Below are positions 8,220 to 17,916 of a DNA stretch of 64,000 nucleotides, piece after piece (within the stretch, counting starts at the first letter, position 1; each line of letters begins with the position of its first letter). The translations under genes and the position numbers were made by a program. The stretch spans positions 248,001 through 312,000 of the forward strand of contig NZ_JAEUXI010000001.1 in NCBI RefSeq assembly GCF_016775005.1. The letters are read 5' to 3'. The notes beneath the pieces were generated by a model. The model was not told the DNA's origin. It made no database searches and saw nothing but the letters and a program-made list of their open reading frames with translations. This stretch comes from Streptococcus suis. GTDB taxonomy: Bacteria > Bacillota > Bacilli > Lactobacillales > Streptococcaceae.

Positions 8220-8585
8220 AATGACACGGTGCCACCTCACTTATGGGAATTGTCTAGAATCCTCCCATATCTCATCTCCTCTAACAAGGAGTTGCACTGT
8301 AAGGTGTGCGGACCGAACTATCATTGTTTTAAGTTCATTTGCGTGACTGTTTGGGCTGATTACTTCGTTAGCTCTCCTTGCTATACCGCTAGTATAAGCT
8401 GCGTCGACCTGCCTCGTACTCAGCCAAAACAGTCTACCCAAAGTATATTACACCAAACAATCGTTGTGCATCTAAGTCTAAAAACAGACAATACTGCACA
8501 TCAGCCCATTTCATAAAACTCCGCCACCCATTCTCAGCACCATGGGCTCCCTGAAGACTTCTGCTTTACTACTTCTTCTGATTAC
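8180..8585 (-). ncRNA. T-box leader, probably tryptophan-specific
   Basis: About 400-nt leader controlling trpXYZ by sensing uncharged tRNA. The conserved T-box AGGTGGCACCGTG lies at 8225-8237 (minus), directly before the terminator. Its bulge UGGC would pair with a tRNA ending GCCA, i.e. a G discriminator base, as in tRNA-Trp. Upstream, the stem I region shows an AGUA element (near 8567-8573) facing GAAAUGGG; the UGG at 8506-8508 is the best candidate specifier codon. A promoter lies just upstream. The specifier assignment is from sequence pattern, not a folded model. Confidence 0.85.
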
Positions 8586-8590
8586 AGACG

Positions 8591-8619
8591 ATTATACGGC
8601 ATCCCACATTCTTTGTCAA
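8591..8619 (-). promoter_or_regulatory. Consensus promoter of the T-box/trpXYZ operon
   Basis: TTGACA (8614-8619), a 17-bp spacer and TATAAT (8591-8596): a perfect vegetative sigma factor promoter. Transcription would start near 8584 and read into the T-box. Confidence 0.9.
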
Positions 8620-8692
8620 GTCTTTTGATGTAATTTTCTGAAAACTTTTTATGTCAGCAGGGACTACCAGTCTCATCAAAAACCTCAAAATA

Positions 8693-8701
8693 TGATATAC
8701 T
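8693..8701 (+). promoter_or_regulatory. Extended -10 promoter of the FBPS gene
   Basis: TGATATACT (TGnTATACT) 35 nt upstream of the start codon. No good -35 is visible 17 bp upstream, which is usual for extended -10 promoters. Confidence 0.55.
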
Positions 8702-8735
8702 AGACTGAGTTATAGCGATTAGAAAGAGGAAAACC

Positions 8736-10394
8736 ATGTCTTTTGACGGATTTTTTTTACATCACATGACGGCTGAATTACAGGCCAATTTAGAAGGTGG
8801 GCGGATTCAGAAAATCAACCAGCCCTTTGAACAGGAAATTGTCCTCAACATCCGCAGCAACCGTCAGAGCCATAAGTTGCTCCTGTCCGCCCATTCGGTT
8901 TTCGGGCGGGTTCAGCTGACTCAGTCAGACTTTACCAATCCAAAGGTGCCCAATACCTTTACCATGATTCTGCGGAAATACTTACAGGGAGCCATTATCG
9001 AGGAGATTCGTCAGTTGGACAATGACCGCATCTTAGAATTTTCGGTGTCCAACAAGGACGAGATTGGCGACCATATCCAAGCCACCTTGATTGTGGAAAT
9101 CATGGGCAAGCACAGCAATATCATCTTGGTAGATAAGTCTGAACAGAAAATTATCGAGGCTATCAAGCACGTCGGTTTCTCGCAAAATTCCTACCGAACC
9201 ATCTTGCCAGGCTCCACCTACATTCGTCCACCGGAGACACATTCTATCAATCCTTATACGGTGTCTGATGAAAAATTGTTTGAAATCTTATCGACTCAGG
9301 AACTGAGTCCAAAAAATCTCCAACAGGCCTTTCAAGGTTTAGGACGGGATACAGCTACTGAATTGTCCAATCATTTGCAGTCAGACCGCCTGAAAAACTT
9401 CCGTGCCTTTTTTGAACAGGCAACCCAGCCTAGCCTGACAGACAAGTCCTATACTGCTCTGCCATTTGCCAATAGCCCTGAAAACCAGCCACACTTTGAG
9501 AGCCTGAGCAGTCTGCTGGACTTCTACTATCAGGACAAGGCGGAGCGGGATCGAGTGGCCCAGCAGGCCAATGAGCTGATCAAGCGGGTGGCCAGTGAGC
9601 TGGAGAAGAATCGCAAGAAGCTGGTCAAGCAGGAGCAGGAATTGGCGGATACGGAAACGGCGGAGTTGGTGCGGCAAAAGGGCGAGCTCTTGACCACCTA
9701 TCTGCATCAGGTGCCCAATGACCAGCCGAGTGTACGATTAGACAACTACTATACGGGCGAAGAGCTGGAGATTGAGTTGGACGTGGCTTTGACTCCTAGC
9801 CAGAATGCCCAGCGTTACTTCAAGAAATACCAGAAACTCAAGGAAGCGGTCAAGCACCTGACCAACTTGATTGAGGAGACCAAGGCGACTATTGTCTATC
9901 TGGGGTCTGTTGACACCATGCTGGGACAGGCTAGTCTGGCAGAAATCGACGAAATCCGTGAGGAGCTGATTGAAACAGGCTACCTCAAACGTCGCCACCG
10001 TGAGAAAATCCATAAGCGTCAGAAACCTGAACGATACTTGGCAACGGACGGGAAGACCATTATTCTGGTTGGGAGAAATAACCTGCAAAACGATGAACTG
10101 GCCTTCAAAATGGCCAAGAAAGGCGAACTCTGGTTCCATGCTAAAGACATTCCTGGTAGCCACGTGGTCATCACAGATAACTTGGACCCAAGCGACGAGG
10201 TCAAGACAGACGCGGCGGAACTGGCTGCCTACTTCTCCAAGGCCAGACATTCTAATCTGGTCCAAGTCGATATGATTGAAGCCAAGAAACTCCATAAACC
10301 AACAGGTGCCAAGCCAGGTTTTGTGACCTACCGCGGTCAGAAGACCCTCCGTGTCACCCCAACAGAAGACAAAATAAAATCCATGAAAATCTAG
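8736..10394 (+). CDS. rqcH: Fibronectin-binding protein FBPS / RqcH-type NFACT protein
   Basis: 552-aa NFACT-family protein. The N-terminal NFACT-N domain starts MSFDGFFLHHMTAELQ. A long coiled coil follows (about residues 270-410, rich in Glu/Lys/Gln/Leu). The C-terminal NFACT-R domain contains LWFHAKDIPGSHVVI at about residues 465-480. Bacterial RqcH recruits tRNA-Ala to stalled 50S subunits and adds alanine tails to incomplete chains; the same protein was first described in streptococci as a surface fibronectin/fibrinogen binder (FBPS in S. suis, PavA in pneumococcus). It has no signal peptide or LPxTG motif. The ATG follows AGAGGAAAACC. It is a single-gene transcript divergent from the T-box operon. 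Confidence 0.92.
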   Translation: MSFDGFFLHHMTAELQANLEGGRIQKINQPFEQEIVLNIRSNRQSHKLLLSAHSVFGRVQLTQSDFTNPKVPNTFTMILRKYLQGAIIEEIRQLDNDRILEFSVSNKDEIGDHIQATLIVEIMGKHSNIILVDKSEQKIIEAIKHVGFSQNSYRTILPGSTYIRPPETHSINPYTVSDEKLFEILSTQELSPKNLQQAFQGLGRDTATELSNHLQSDRLKNFRAFFEQATQPSLTDKSYTALPFANSPENQPHFESLSSLLDFYYQDKAERDRVAQQANELIKRVASELEKNRKKLVKQEQELADTETAELVRQKGELLTTYLHQVPNDQPSVRLDNYYTGEELEIELDVALTPSQNAQRYFKKYQKLKEAVKHLTNLIEETKATIVYLGSVDTMLGQASLAEIDEIREELIETGYLKRRHREKIHKRQKPERYLATDGKTIILVGRNNLQNDELAFKMAKKGELWFHAKDIPGSHVVITDNLDPSDEVKTDAAELAAYFSKARHSNLVQVDMIEAKKLHKPTGAKPGFVTYRGQKTLRVTPTEDKIKSMKI

Positions 10395-10416
10395 TTCATG
10401 GATTTTTGTGTATAAC

Positions 10417-11133
10417 CTACTCCGCCTTATCAATATCTTCTCTGACTTCCTTTGCATTGAACTTGGCGAAAAGATACTGGCGGTCTTGAACAGGAAAACG
10501 TTGGTCTAGTTGATCTACTGGTCCCACTTCCACCATTCCTTCTGAGATAACATAGTCCATGACATGCCCACCGAAGGTCAAATCATCCGAGATAAAATGC
10601 AAATGATAGCCCGCCACGCTGACCCCGTGAAAAATCTCTGGTGTCCAAATACCAACAATGGTACCTGAAATATTCTCAGCCGTATATTCAGGCTGGCGAC
10701 TAGCTACTTCCGCAAAACGAACATCCGAAGCCGATTTTGGAATCATGCGGACATGCATCCGAGCGAAAGTCCCCTTGATTTTGATAGAGCGAAAAAGATT
10801 TTCCCCATCATAATAGGATTCAATTCGCTGGTGCAATTCCTCATGAGTCATTTCAAAGCGTTGTTTGAAAATGACTTCTGCTTCGTGAAAAATAACCGCT
10901 GCATAGGGGACCTTCATATCAGCAGGAACTTCAACCACTTCTGGTTTTTCCCCTGCTCCCTTGGCCTGATAGGCCTTTCCATCCAAGACAATCAGCTCGC
11001 CATCAATGGAATCCAGGGTTCCCAATCCCAAATCACCATGTTCCAACAATTCACCAACCGTTAAAGAACCGCCATACAGCCCCGCCATCAAGGCACCGAG
11101 TGTATTGTATTGAAATAATCGATTTACTTGCAT
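10417..11133 (-). CDS. budA: Alpha-acetolactate decarboxylase
   Basis: 238-aa enzyme converting alpha-acetolactate to acetoin, diverting pyruvate carbon to a neutral product and draining excess acetolactate. The start FQYNTLGALMAGLYGG and the zinc-binding segment GYHLHFISDDLTFGGHV (His-x-His and a following His, about residues 190-206) are characteristic. It lies 3 bp after the TPR gene and is the last gene of a three-gene minus-strand set (AI-2E permease, TPR protein, this). It converges on the FBPS gene. Confidence 0.93.
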   Translation of the reverse strand: MQVNRLFQYNTLGALMAGLYGGSLTVGELLEHGDLGLGTLDSIDGELIVLDGKAYQAKGAGEKPEVVEVPADMKVPYAAVIFHEAEVIFKQRFEMTHEELHQRIESYYDGENLFRSIKIKGTFARMHVRMIPKSASDVRFAEVASRQPEYTAENISGTIVGIWTPEIFHGVSVAGYHLHFISDDLTFGGHVMDYVISEGMVEVGPVDQLDQRFPVQDRQYLFAKFNAKEVREDIDKAE

Positions 11134-11136
11134 AAC

Positions 11137-12366
11137 CTACTCTTCATTCAAAAATTCTTGCATGGCTAAATCGTCTGGCACCAATTGGATATAACGACTA
11201 GCTTGCCCTTTTGCCTCATCCAAACGACCAAGTTGACGTAAAACCGCTACGTAATCAGCCAAAAATTCAGGATTCTCAGCCAATTCTCCAGCCAATTCAT
11301 CGTAAAGCTCAATAGCTTCATCATCTCTTTCTAGAGCTTGATAGGCTTTGGCCGCATTCCATCGAGCTAGAACGTTATCTACCTCTTCATCAAATAAAGC
11401 CACAACCTCTTCAAATCGCTCCTGTTCAAGATACAGATTGGACAAGCGCAGAGCTAGTTCGTTACTATCATCTGCCACCTCTTTTGCCCGTAGAAGATAA
11501 TCTTCTGCCCCCGCCTCATCATGCAATTCATAGGCATACTGAGAAGCCTGGAGCAAGAGATTGGCATCAAAGTCATTTTTAGCCAAGCCTTTTTGTGTCA
11601 TAACCAAGGCTTCATCAATCTTATGCTCGGCATGAAGCGACTGAGCATAGGCATATTCATAGCCCTCAAAATCAGGATTGATAGTATCCAACTGTTTGAA
11701 GTAGAGATTGGCTTTTTGGTATTCTTCTCGTTCAAATAGCAGAGCTGCCAATTCAAAGACCGTCTGATCATCATATTCCAACTCAACAGCTTTTTCCAAA
11801 AATTCAATGGCCGCTTCAAATTTCCCTAAACTTGCATAGGCAATACCAATTCGCTGATAGGTAGAAACTCCCGTTAATTCGTAAATTTCACGATTATCCA
11901 GTTGGGCATAATAGGAAATAGCCTCATTAAAAAGCTCCAGTTCCATATCTAGTTCTGCCAGACCAAAGAGGATAATGGGTTCATCTGATAAGTGACTTGC
12001 TTCCAACAATTTTTCACGCGCCACATCCGACAAGCCTTCTGCCTGATACAGGTCCGCCTTGACCAACAAGGCTTCCACATAGACAGGACTGTCTTCCGAA
12101 ATTTCCTCCAAATAAGCAAATGCTTCTTCGACCAAGCCGTCTTCAAAAGCAATCTGAGCCAGATTGAGGACTACCTCAGGATAGGTTTCCTTTAGTTGGT
12201 CATAAATTTGTGCAGCCTGAGGGAAAAAACCAATACTTTCCAGATAGGCAGCCAAGGACAAAAGCGTTTCGCTATCATCCTGCACCAAGGCGCGCTTAAA
12301 ATACTTATCTGCCTTGGCTAAATCCTGCTGGTCCAAACAAGCCAACATTTTTTCACTATTGTTCAT
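11137..12366 (-). CDS. Tetratricopeptide repeat protein
   Basis: 409-aa acidic protein made almost entirely of TPR-like helical pairs, with recurring patterns such as FKRALVQDD, YAQLDNREIYE, RIGIAYASLGKFEAAIEFL, NAAKAYQALERDDEAIELY and YVAVLRQLGRLDEA. There is no signal peptide or membrane segment. TPR arrays are protein-binding scaffolds; the partner is unknown. It is well conserved in streptococci. Its start overlaps the AI-2E permease stop by 11 bp. Confidence 0.88.
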   Translation of the reverse strand: MNNSEKMLACLDQQDLAKADKYFKRALVQDDSETLLSLAAYLESIGFFPQAAQIYDQLKETYPEVVLNLAQIAFEDGLVEEAFAYLEEISEDSPVYVEALLVKADLYQAEGLSDVAREKLLEASHLSDEPIILFGLAELDMELELFNEAISYYAQLDNREIYELTGVSTYQRIGIAYASLGKFEAAIEFLEKAVELEYDDQTVFELAALLFEREEYQKANLYFKQLDTINPDFEGYEYAYAQSLHAEHKIDEALVMTQKGLAKNDFDANLLLQASQYAYELHDEAGAEDYLLRAKEVADDSNELALRLSNLYLEQERFEEVVALFDEEVDNVLARWNAAKAYQALERDDEAIELYDELAGELAENPEFLADYVAVLRQLGRLDEAKGQASRYIQLVPDDLAMQEFLNEE

Positions 12367-13525
12367 GAACTTCTTCTATTTCTCCTTCTTCTTCATAGAG
12401 ACCACTATAAGCTTTATACCATTCAAAAATGGCCTTGACGACTACCTTGATCGAAGCGTAGATTGGAATTCCCAACAAAACACCCAAAACACCATACATC
12501 TGACCAGCCGTCAACAAGACAAACAAAATGGTAATCGGATGGATGCTCAAGGATGAACCGATAATCAGTGGCGTTACAAAACGTCCTTCGATGGTTTGTT
12601 CCACCATAAAGACAATCAAAACCTTGATCAACATAAACGGTCCAGCAATAATCCCTAAAATAACAGCTGGAATCATGGCCAAAAATGAACCAAGATAAGG
12701 AATTAAATTCAAAAAGCCAGCCACAATTCCAAGGGTAATCGGATAATTCAAACCGATGATGGAAAACATGACAGAGAACATGAAGGCAACAATCATCGCC
12801 ACTGTCACCTGCCCTCTCACATAGTTTGCCAACTGGCTATTGACATCCGTCAAGACTTGTCCGATTGGCGACCGCCACTTGGTCGGTAAAAATTTGATGA
12901 TATTGCCTTTCACCTGATTTCCATCCCGTAAGAGATAAAAGAGGATAAAGGGCATGATTAAGATAGAAACGATAATTTGCGAGGCAGTCGAAATCAGATT
13001 GCTGGCCCAATTGACAGCACTGGTTGACATATTCCGAGCAAAGGTCATGATTTGATCATTTAGTTTGTTCAACTGTTCCAAGGCTGTTGGACGGAATTGA
13101 GCAAACTGTTCATTCTCCAGTAGCTTGGTCGCAATCCCTTCGATTTCAGCAATGTAGCCAGGGAGATTGCGCATAAAGGACATGATCTGGGCCTGTGCGC
13201 TAGGAATGGCAACAGCCAGTCCCCACACCAGCAAGAGCGCAATCAGTACAAACAGGATACTGATTCCCACCGTACGCGAAAATTTATACTTTTCAAACAG
13301 GTCAACCAAGGGATTGAGCAAATAATACAACAGCCCAGTCAATAGCATAGGCAGGAGAATAATGGAGAGAAAATCTGCCAAAGGACTGAAGATAAAACTA
13401 ACCTTGGTGAAAACAAAAAGGGAAGAGAGAATTAAAAGGGTCACTAGAAAAAAGCTGACCGCTTGATTATTGATAATCCATTTGTAAAGCCAGGTTTGAC
13501 TAAATCGTGATTGCTTGTCTTCCAT
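12356..13525 (-). CDS. AI-2E family (PerM-like) membrane transporter
   Basis: 389-aa polytopic protein with about seven to eight membrane helices: a first pair at residues 20-75, one near 105, and a C-terminal cluster. The family motif region is GFLNLIPYLGSFLAMIPAVI, and the end is PIYASIKVVVKAIFEWYK, as in the AI-2E/YdbI family. Family members export AI-2 or act as Na+/H+ antiporters; the substrate here is unknown. I chose ATG 13525 because GAGG precedes it; the frame extends upstream to 13603 through poorly conserved sequence. Confidence 0.87.
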   Translation of the reverse strand: MEDKQSRFSQTWLYKWIINNQAVSFFLVTLLILSSLFVFTKVSFIFSPLADFLSIILLPMLLTGLLYYLLNPLVDLFEKYKFSRTVGISILFVLIALLLVWGLAVAIPSAQAQIMSFMRNLPGYIAEIEGIATKLLENEQFAQFRPTALEQLNKLNDQIMTFARNMSTSAVNWASNLISTASQIIVSILIMPFILFYLLRDGNQVKGNIIKFLPTKWRSPIGQVLTDVNSQLANYVRGQVTVAMIVAFMFSVMFSIIGLNYPITLGIVAGFLNLIPYLGSFLAMIPAVILGIIAGPFMLIKVLIVFMVEQTIEGRFVTPLIIGSSLSIHPITILFVLLTAGQMYGVLGVLLGIPIYASIKVVVKAIFEWYKAYSGLYEEEGEIEEVHEQ

Positions 13526-13622
13526 ATTTACCTCACTTTCTTTGTTTCTATTGTACCATTTTCTCCAATTTTTTTGAAAATGGAAATACGACTTTCTAAG
13601 CATTCCTTAAGGAAAAATGTGC

Positions 13623-13628
13623 TATAAT
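13623..13628 (+). promoter_or_regulatory. -10 box of the lactonase gene
   Basis: TATAAT 29 nt upstream of the lactonase ATG, in the short divergent gap with the AI-2E permease. The -35 is not convincing. Confidence 0.5.
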
Positions 13629-13656
13629 AAAGCCAGTTTAGAAAAAGGAGACCAAC

Positions 13657-14667
13657 ATGACAGTTTATTTTGGAACCTATACGAAACGAGACTCAAAGGG
13701 TATTTATGCAGCAGATTTCGATGAGGCGAGTGGTCAGCTCAGCAATCCTCGCCTAGTTGCCAACGAACCAAACCCTACTTATCTGGCCTTTGCTAAAGAT
13801 GGAAGCCTTTATTCCGTTGGTGCAGAGCAAGGGTTAGGTGGGATTGCCGCTTTCACTGCAGATCTGACACCTCTCAATCACGTGGTTGAAGAAGGGGCAC
13901 CGCTTTGCTATGTAGCTGTCGACGAAGAACGACAACTAGTTTATGGGGCCAACTACCATAAGGGGCAAGTTTTAGTCTATAAACGTTTGGAAGACGGCAG
14001 TCTGGAATTAACGGATTCAGCTGTCCATACAGGATCTGGACCACATGAAAATCAAGCTTCTCCTCACGTTCATTTTGCCGACCTAACCCCTGACAAATTC
14101 TTAGTAACCTGTGATTTAGGAACCGATCAAGTCATCACCTATGCTGTCTCTGACCAAGGAAAATTAGAAAAGAAAACAACCTATCAGACACAAGCTGGTG
14201 CTGGTCCCCGCCATATTGTCTTTCATCCCTACACCAAATTAGCCTATTTGATTTGTGAGCTAAATTCTACAATTGAAGTACTAATTTATGACGGACTTGG
14301 TTATTTTGAGCGGATGCAAACCATCTCAACACTCCCTTCAGACTACCAGGGTTTCAATGGCACAGCTGCTATCCGGATTACAAAAGATGGTCAGTATGTT
14401 TATGCCTCTAACCGCGGTCATGATTCCATTGCTGTGTACCGAACTTTGGGAGATGCCAGCTTGGAATTAGTCGAAATTGTGCCAACACATGGAAAAACTC
14501 CACGGGATTTCGCTCTGAGCCCAGATGAAAAATTTCTCCTAGTCGCCCACCAGGATTCCGATAATATCGTCATCTTTTCACGCGAAGAAGCAACCGGAAA
14601 ACTCTGGGCCATCTCAAATGACGTCCAAGTCCCAGAAGCTGTTTGCGTGACATTTCCTCAAGACTAA
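13657..14667 (+). CDS. pgl: Lactonase family (6-phosphogluconolactonase-type) protein
   Basis: 336-aa seven-bladed beta-propeller protein of the YbhE/Pgl type, expected to hydrolyse 6-phosphogluconolactone or a similar lactone in the cytosol. Blade signatures include VYFGTYTKRDSKGIY at the start, HTGSGPHENQASPHVHF, GPRHIVFHPYTKLAY, YVYASNRGHDSIAVY and PRDFALSPDEKFLLVAH, spaced about 50 residues apart. An AAAAGGAG site precedes the ATG. It stands alone; whether this organism uses an oxidative pentose phosphate pathway cannot be judged here. Confidence 0.87.
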   Translation: MTVYFGTYTKRDSKGIYAADFDEASGQLSNPRLVANEPNPTYLAFAKDGSLYSVGAEQGLGGIAAFTADLTPLNHVVEEGAPLCYVAVDEERQLVYGANYHKGQVLVYKRLEDGSLELTDSAVHTGSGPHENQASPHVHFADLTPDKFLVTCDLGTDQVITYAVSDQGKLEKKTTYQTQAGAGPRHIVFHPYTKLAYLICELNSTIEVLIYDGLGYFERMQTISTLPSDYQGFNGTAAIRITKDGQYVYASNRGHDSIAVYRTLGDASLELVEIVPTHGKTPRDFALSPDEKFLLVAHQDSDNIVIFSREEATGKLWAISNDVQVPEAVCVTFPQD

Positions 14668-14722
14668 ATGCTTGTGAAATCGCTCTATTTATGGTTGAAT
14701 AATGATATAGGAGGTGAAGAAC

Positions 14723-14908
14723 ATGAATCCAACAGATTTGTTAAATCAAGTAAAAGATTTGATTGCAAACAAAGACTTTGACGGCGCAAAACAATTTATC
14801 GAAGAAAACAAAGATCAATTCGGTGAATACCTTGAGCAAGCAAAAGGTCTCTTATCTGGTACAGAAGGCGTAAGCGGTCTTTTGGACAAGGTAAAAGGTT
14901 TGTTTTAA
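14723..14908 (+). CDS. 61-aa helical acidic protein of unknown function
   Basis: A short protein (MNPTDLLNQVKDLIANKDF at the start, ending LLDKVKGLF) with no membrane segment and no cysteine. It reads as two or three amphipathic helices rich in Lys, Asp and Glu. The ATG at 14723 has a strong TAGGAGG site; an upstream GTG at 14714 falls inside that site and is unlikely to be used. It has its own gap from the lactonase and its own terminator. Very good ribosome site, codon use and termination make it a real gene, but no function can be named. Confidence 0.75.
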   Translation: MNPTDLLNQVKDLIANKDFDGAKQFIEENKDQFGEYLEQAKGLLSGTEGVSGLLDKVKGLF

Positions 14909-14914
14909 TATAGG

Positions 14915-14943
14915 AAAACTAGGCTGAATTTCAGTCTAGTTTT
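14915..14943. terminator. Bidirectional terminator between 61-aa protein and HAD genes
   Basis: Stem AAAACTAG-CTGAA / TTTCAG-CTAGTTTT with T tracts on both strands. It overlaps the last codons of the converging HAD gene. Confidence 0.75.
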
Positions 14944-15577
14944 CTATTTGCCCCAAAAGAGTTGGTAGCTCTTTCAATGAAGAAACTACCCAGTCGTTCT
15001 TCCATTTACCATTTTCTCTTGTGTACTTTCCAAAACCTGTCAGTATTCGTATAGTGTACATTCCCAAGGATTTTGCGGGTAGAATGTCATTATCATATCG
15101 GTCACCGACATAGACAGCCTTATCCGCTGAAATGCTTGACTCCTCTAAAGCAAGCTTGAATATTCTCAAATCTGGTTTGCACACACCAACCTCTTCTGAA
15201 AGAATTATCAGTTGAAAATAGGAACTAATTCCCCACTCTTTAAGCAGTTCTCTAACACTACCAGACTGATTGGCAACAATCCCCAATCGATAGTTTTGAG
15301 ATAATTTCTCTAAAACATCTATTGTTTCAGGATACAAGCTCACCCCCTCATTTTTCCATAGAGGACGCGGCTCGGTCGGTGCAAAATATTGCCAGGTCGC
15401 ACGAATTGGGTCCAGCGACTTATGAGCATACTCCACCATTTTCTTTTTATAAGAATCTGCTGAAACCTCTATATCAAGTGACTGTAACTTCTTCACACAC
15501 TCGTCTATATAATAGCTATAGGCAGATTCTTCATCTAAAAGCGTCGAACCCAAATCAAAAAATACCCACTCTATCAT
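14936..15577 (-). CDS. HAD-like hydrolase with altered motif I
   Basis: 213-aa HAD-superfamily protein. Motif I is FFDLGSTLLDEE: the nucleophile Asp is present but the usual second Asp (DxD) is Gly, so phosphatase chemistry is uncertain. Motif II is in GIVANQSGS, and motifs III/IV in KPDLRIF and YVGDRYDNDILPA. The cap lies between about residues 15 and 85. The ATG at 15577 follows GGAGAG; an upstream in-frame codon (15589) is less likely. It could be a dehalogenase-like or a regulatory HAD. Transcribed alone, converging on the 61-aa gene. Confidence 0.75.
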   Translation of the reverse strand: MIEWVFFDLGSTLLDEESAYSYYIDECVKKLQSLDIEVSADSYKKKMVEYAHKSLDPIRATWQYFAPTEPRPLWKNEGVSLYPETIDVLEKLSQNYRLGIVANQSGSVRELLKEWGISSYFQLIILSEEVGVCKPDLRIFKLALEESSISADKAVYVGDRYDNDILPAKSLGMYTIRILTGFGKYTRENGKWKNDWVVSSLKELPTLLGQIEN

Positions 15578-15660
15578 CCCACTCTCCATCTCTTTTCAAA
15601 ATTAGAATATTTAAATTGATTTGTCTTTTTAGAATATCATTTTACCTATATCAAGGCAAA

Positions 15661-15692
15661 GAAAACTCTCCAGGAAAACCTAGGGAGTTTTA
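15661..15692 (-). terminator. Last hairpin of the terminator series downstream of eno
   Basis: A near-perfect 13-bp inverted repeat (AAAACTC-CC-GG / CC-GG-GAGTTTT). On the minus strand it is followed by TTTTCTTTG. It lies just beyond the 86-bp repeat array. Confidence 0.6.
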
Positions 15693-15699
15693 CTAATTT

Positions 15700-16000
15700 C
15701 TCGCTATTCTAGCTCGAGGATAAATTCGTACACTGTACTACGAAAAATAAGTCTGGAGCTTTCCAGACTTGTTCTTACTATCACCCTCGCTATGCTAGCT
15801 CGGGGATAAAACAGTCTCCCAGACATTGAAAAACAAGTCCAGAAATCACTGGACTTGTTCTTACTATGACCCTCGCTATGCTAGCTCGGGGATAAATTAG
15901 TACACCGGACATAGAAAAACAAGTCCGAAAATCTTCGAACTTGTTCTTACTATAGCCCTCGCTATACTAGCTCGGGGATAAAACAGTCTCCCAGACTGTT
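15700..16000. repeat. 86-bp tandem repeat array with a terminator hairpin in each unit
   Basis: Three full units and one partial start at 15700, 15786, 15872 and 15958, an exact 86-bp period, each beginning CTCGCTAT(T/G/A)CTAGCTCG. Each full unit ends with an inverted repeat (15749-15770, 15832-15859, 15918-15945) followed on the minus strand by TTTTTC, i.e. an intrinsic terminator facing the same way as eno. Stem bases differ between units while pairing is kept. There is no ORF. It fills the gap between the HAD gene and eno. Confidence 0.85.

Positions 16001-16002
<2 letters not shown>
15981..16002. terminator. eno terminator
   Basis: Stem AAACAGTCT / AGACTGTTT with a 3-nt loop at the eno stop codon, with T-rich sequence on both sides. 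It is the first of a series of hairpins downstream of eno. Confidence 0.75.
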
Positions 16003-17392
<1,390 letters not shown>

Positions 17393-17408
17393 TTACAGAA
17401 ACCAAGGA

Positions 17409-17422
17409 TGTAAACGCTTGCC
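17409..17422. promoter_or_regulatory. Candidate CcpA (cre) site between eno and yueI
   Basis: TGTAAACGCTTGCC matches the cre consensus TGWNANCGNTNWCA at 12 of 14 positions. It lies about 33 bp upstream of the eno -35 and about 20 bp upstream of the divergent gene's promoter region, a position compatible with carbon-catabolite control of eno. Confidence 0.5.
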
Positions 17423-17457
17423 TTTTCAGCAGTCCCTTTTTATGCTATACTAAGGAC

Positions 17458-17907
17458 ATGACTGATATTCAAAAAACAATTTTACAAAAAGCAAGTGGCG
17501 AAACGCGCCTTGATCCAGACCAACAACGCATCTACATGGGCACCTTTAGAGAACGAGTCGTCCTCATCTTGACCTTTGACCAAGTGCAGGCACAAACTTT
17601 TCAAGATAAGCTACCAATCCTGTGCAGAGACCTAAGTGCCCGCTTCCAACCTCTTACCTTGAAGCTGTCTCCAAGCCTGTCAGACAGATTGCAAATTGCC
17701 ATTATTAAGACAGCGCAATCTCTGGGACTAACCACTTCTATCATCGATGAAAAAGTGGGGCATTCTCCTTATGCCCTAGTCTTTCATACAGATCATGCAG
17801 TCGATCAAGAAGATATTAGCCTAGAAGCCGTCTTCCCAAATCTTGTCAAACAAGAAGAGAAAAAGGAAGAGCAAAAAACCTCTTTCTGGAAAAAATTATT
17901 TGGTTAG
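17458..17907 (+). CDS. yueI: YueI family (DUF1694) protein
   Basis: 149-aa cytosolic protein of unknown function, of the YueI family found across Firmicutes. The conserved start is LQKASGETRLDPDQQRIYMGTF, with the motif FRERVVLILTFDQ. The C-terminal tail is highly charged (KQEEKKEEQK) and ends FWKKLFG. The ATG at 17458 follows TAAGGAC; the open frame extends back over the eno start but that part is shadow. It is divergent from eno and shares the intergenic region with the candidate cre site. Confidence 0.8.
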   Translation: MTDIQKTILQKASGETRLDPDQQRIYMGTFRERVVLILTFDQVQAQTFQDKLPILCRDLSARFQPLTLKLSPSLSDRLQIAIIKTAQSLGLTTSIIDEKVGHSPYALVFHTDHAVDQEDISLEAVFPNLVKQEEKKEEQKTSFWKKLFG

Positions 17908-17916
17908 TCTTTATTA

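Noticed and set aside
8229..8516. ORFs of 66-95 aa inside the T-box leader
   Set aside because: They lie in a structured RNA with T-box, terminator and promoter, and have no ribosome site or recognisable protein features.
9738..10457. 239-aa minus-strand ORF inside the FBPS/RqcH gene
   Set aside because: Antisense shadow of a strongly conserved coding region; no ribosome site, no domain, and low-quality composition.
15700..16000. CRISPR array
   Set aside because: The repeat period is a constant 86 bp and the whole unit, not alternating short repeats and unique spacers, is conserved; no cas genes are nearby.
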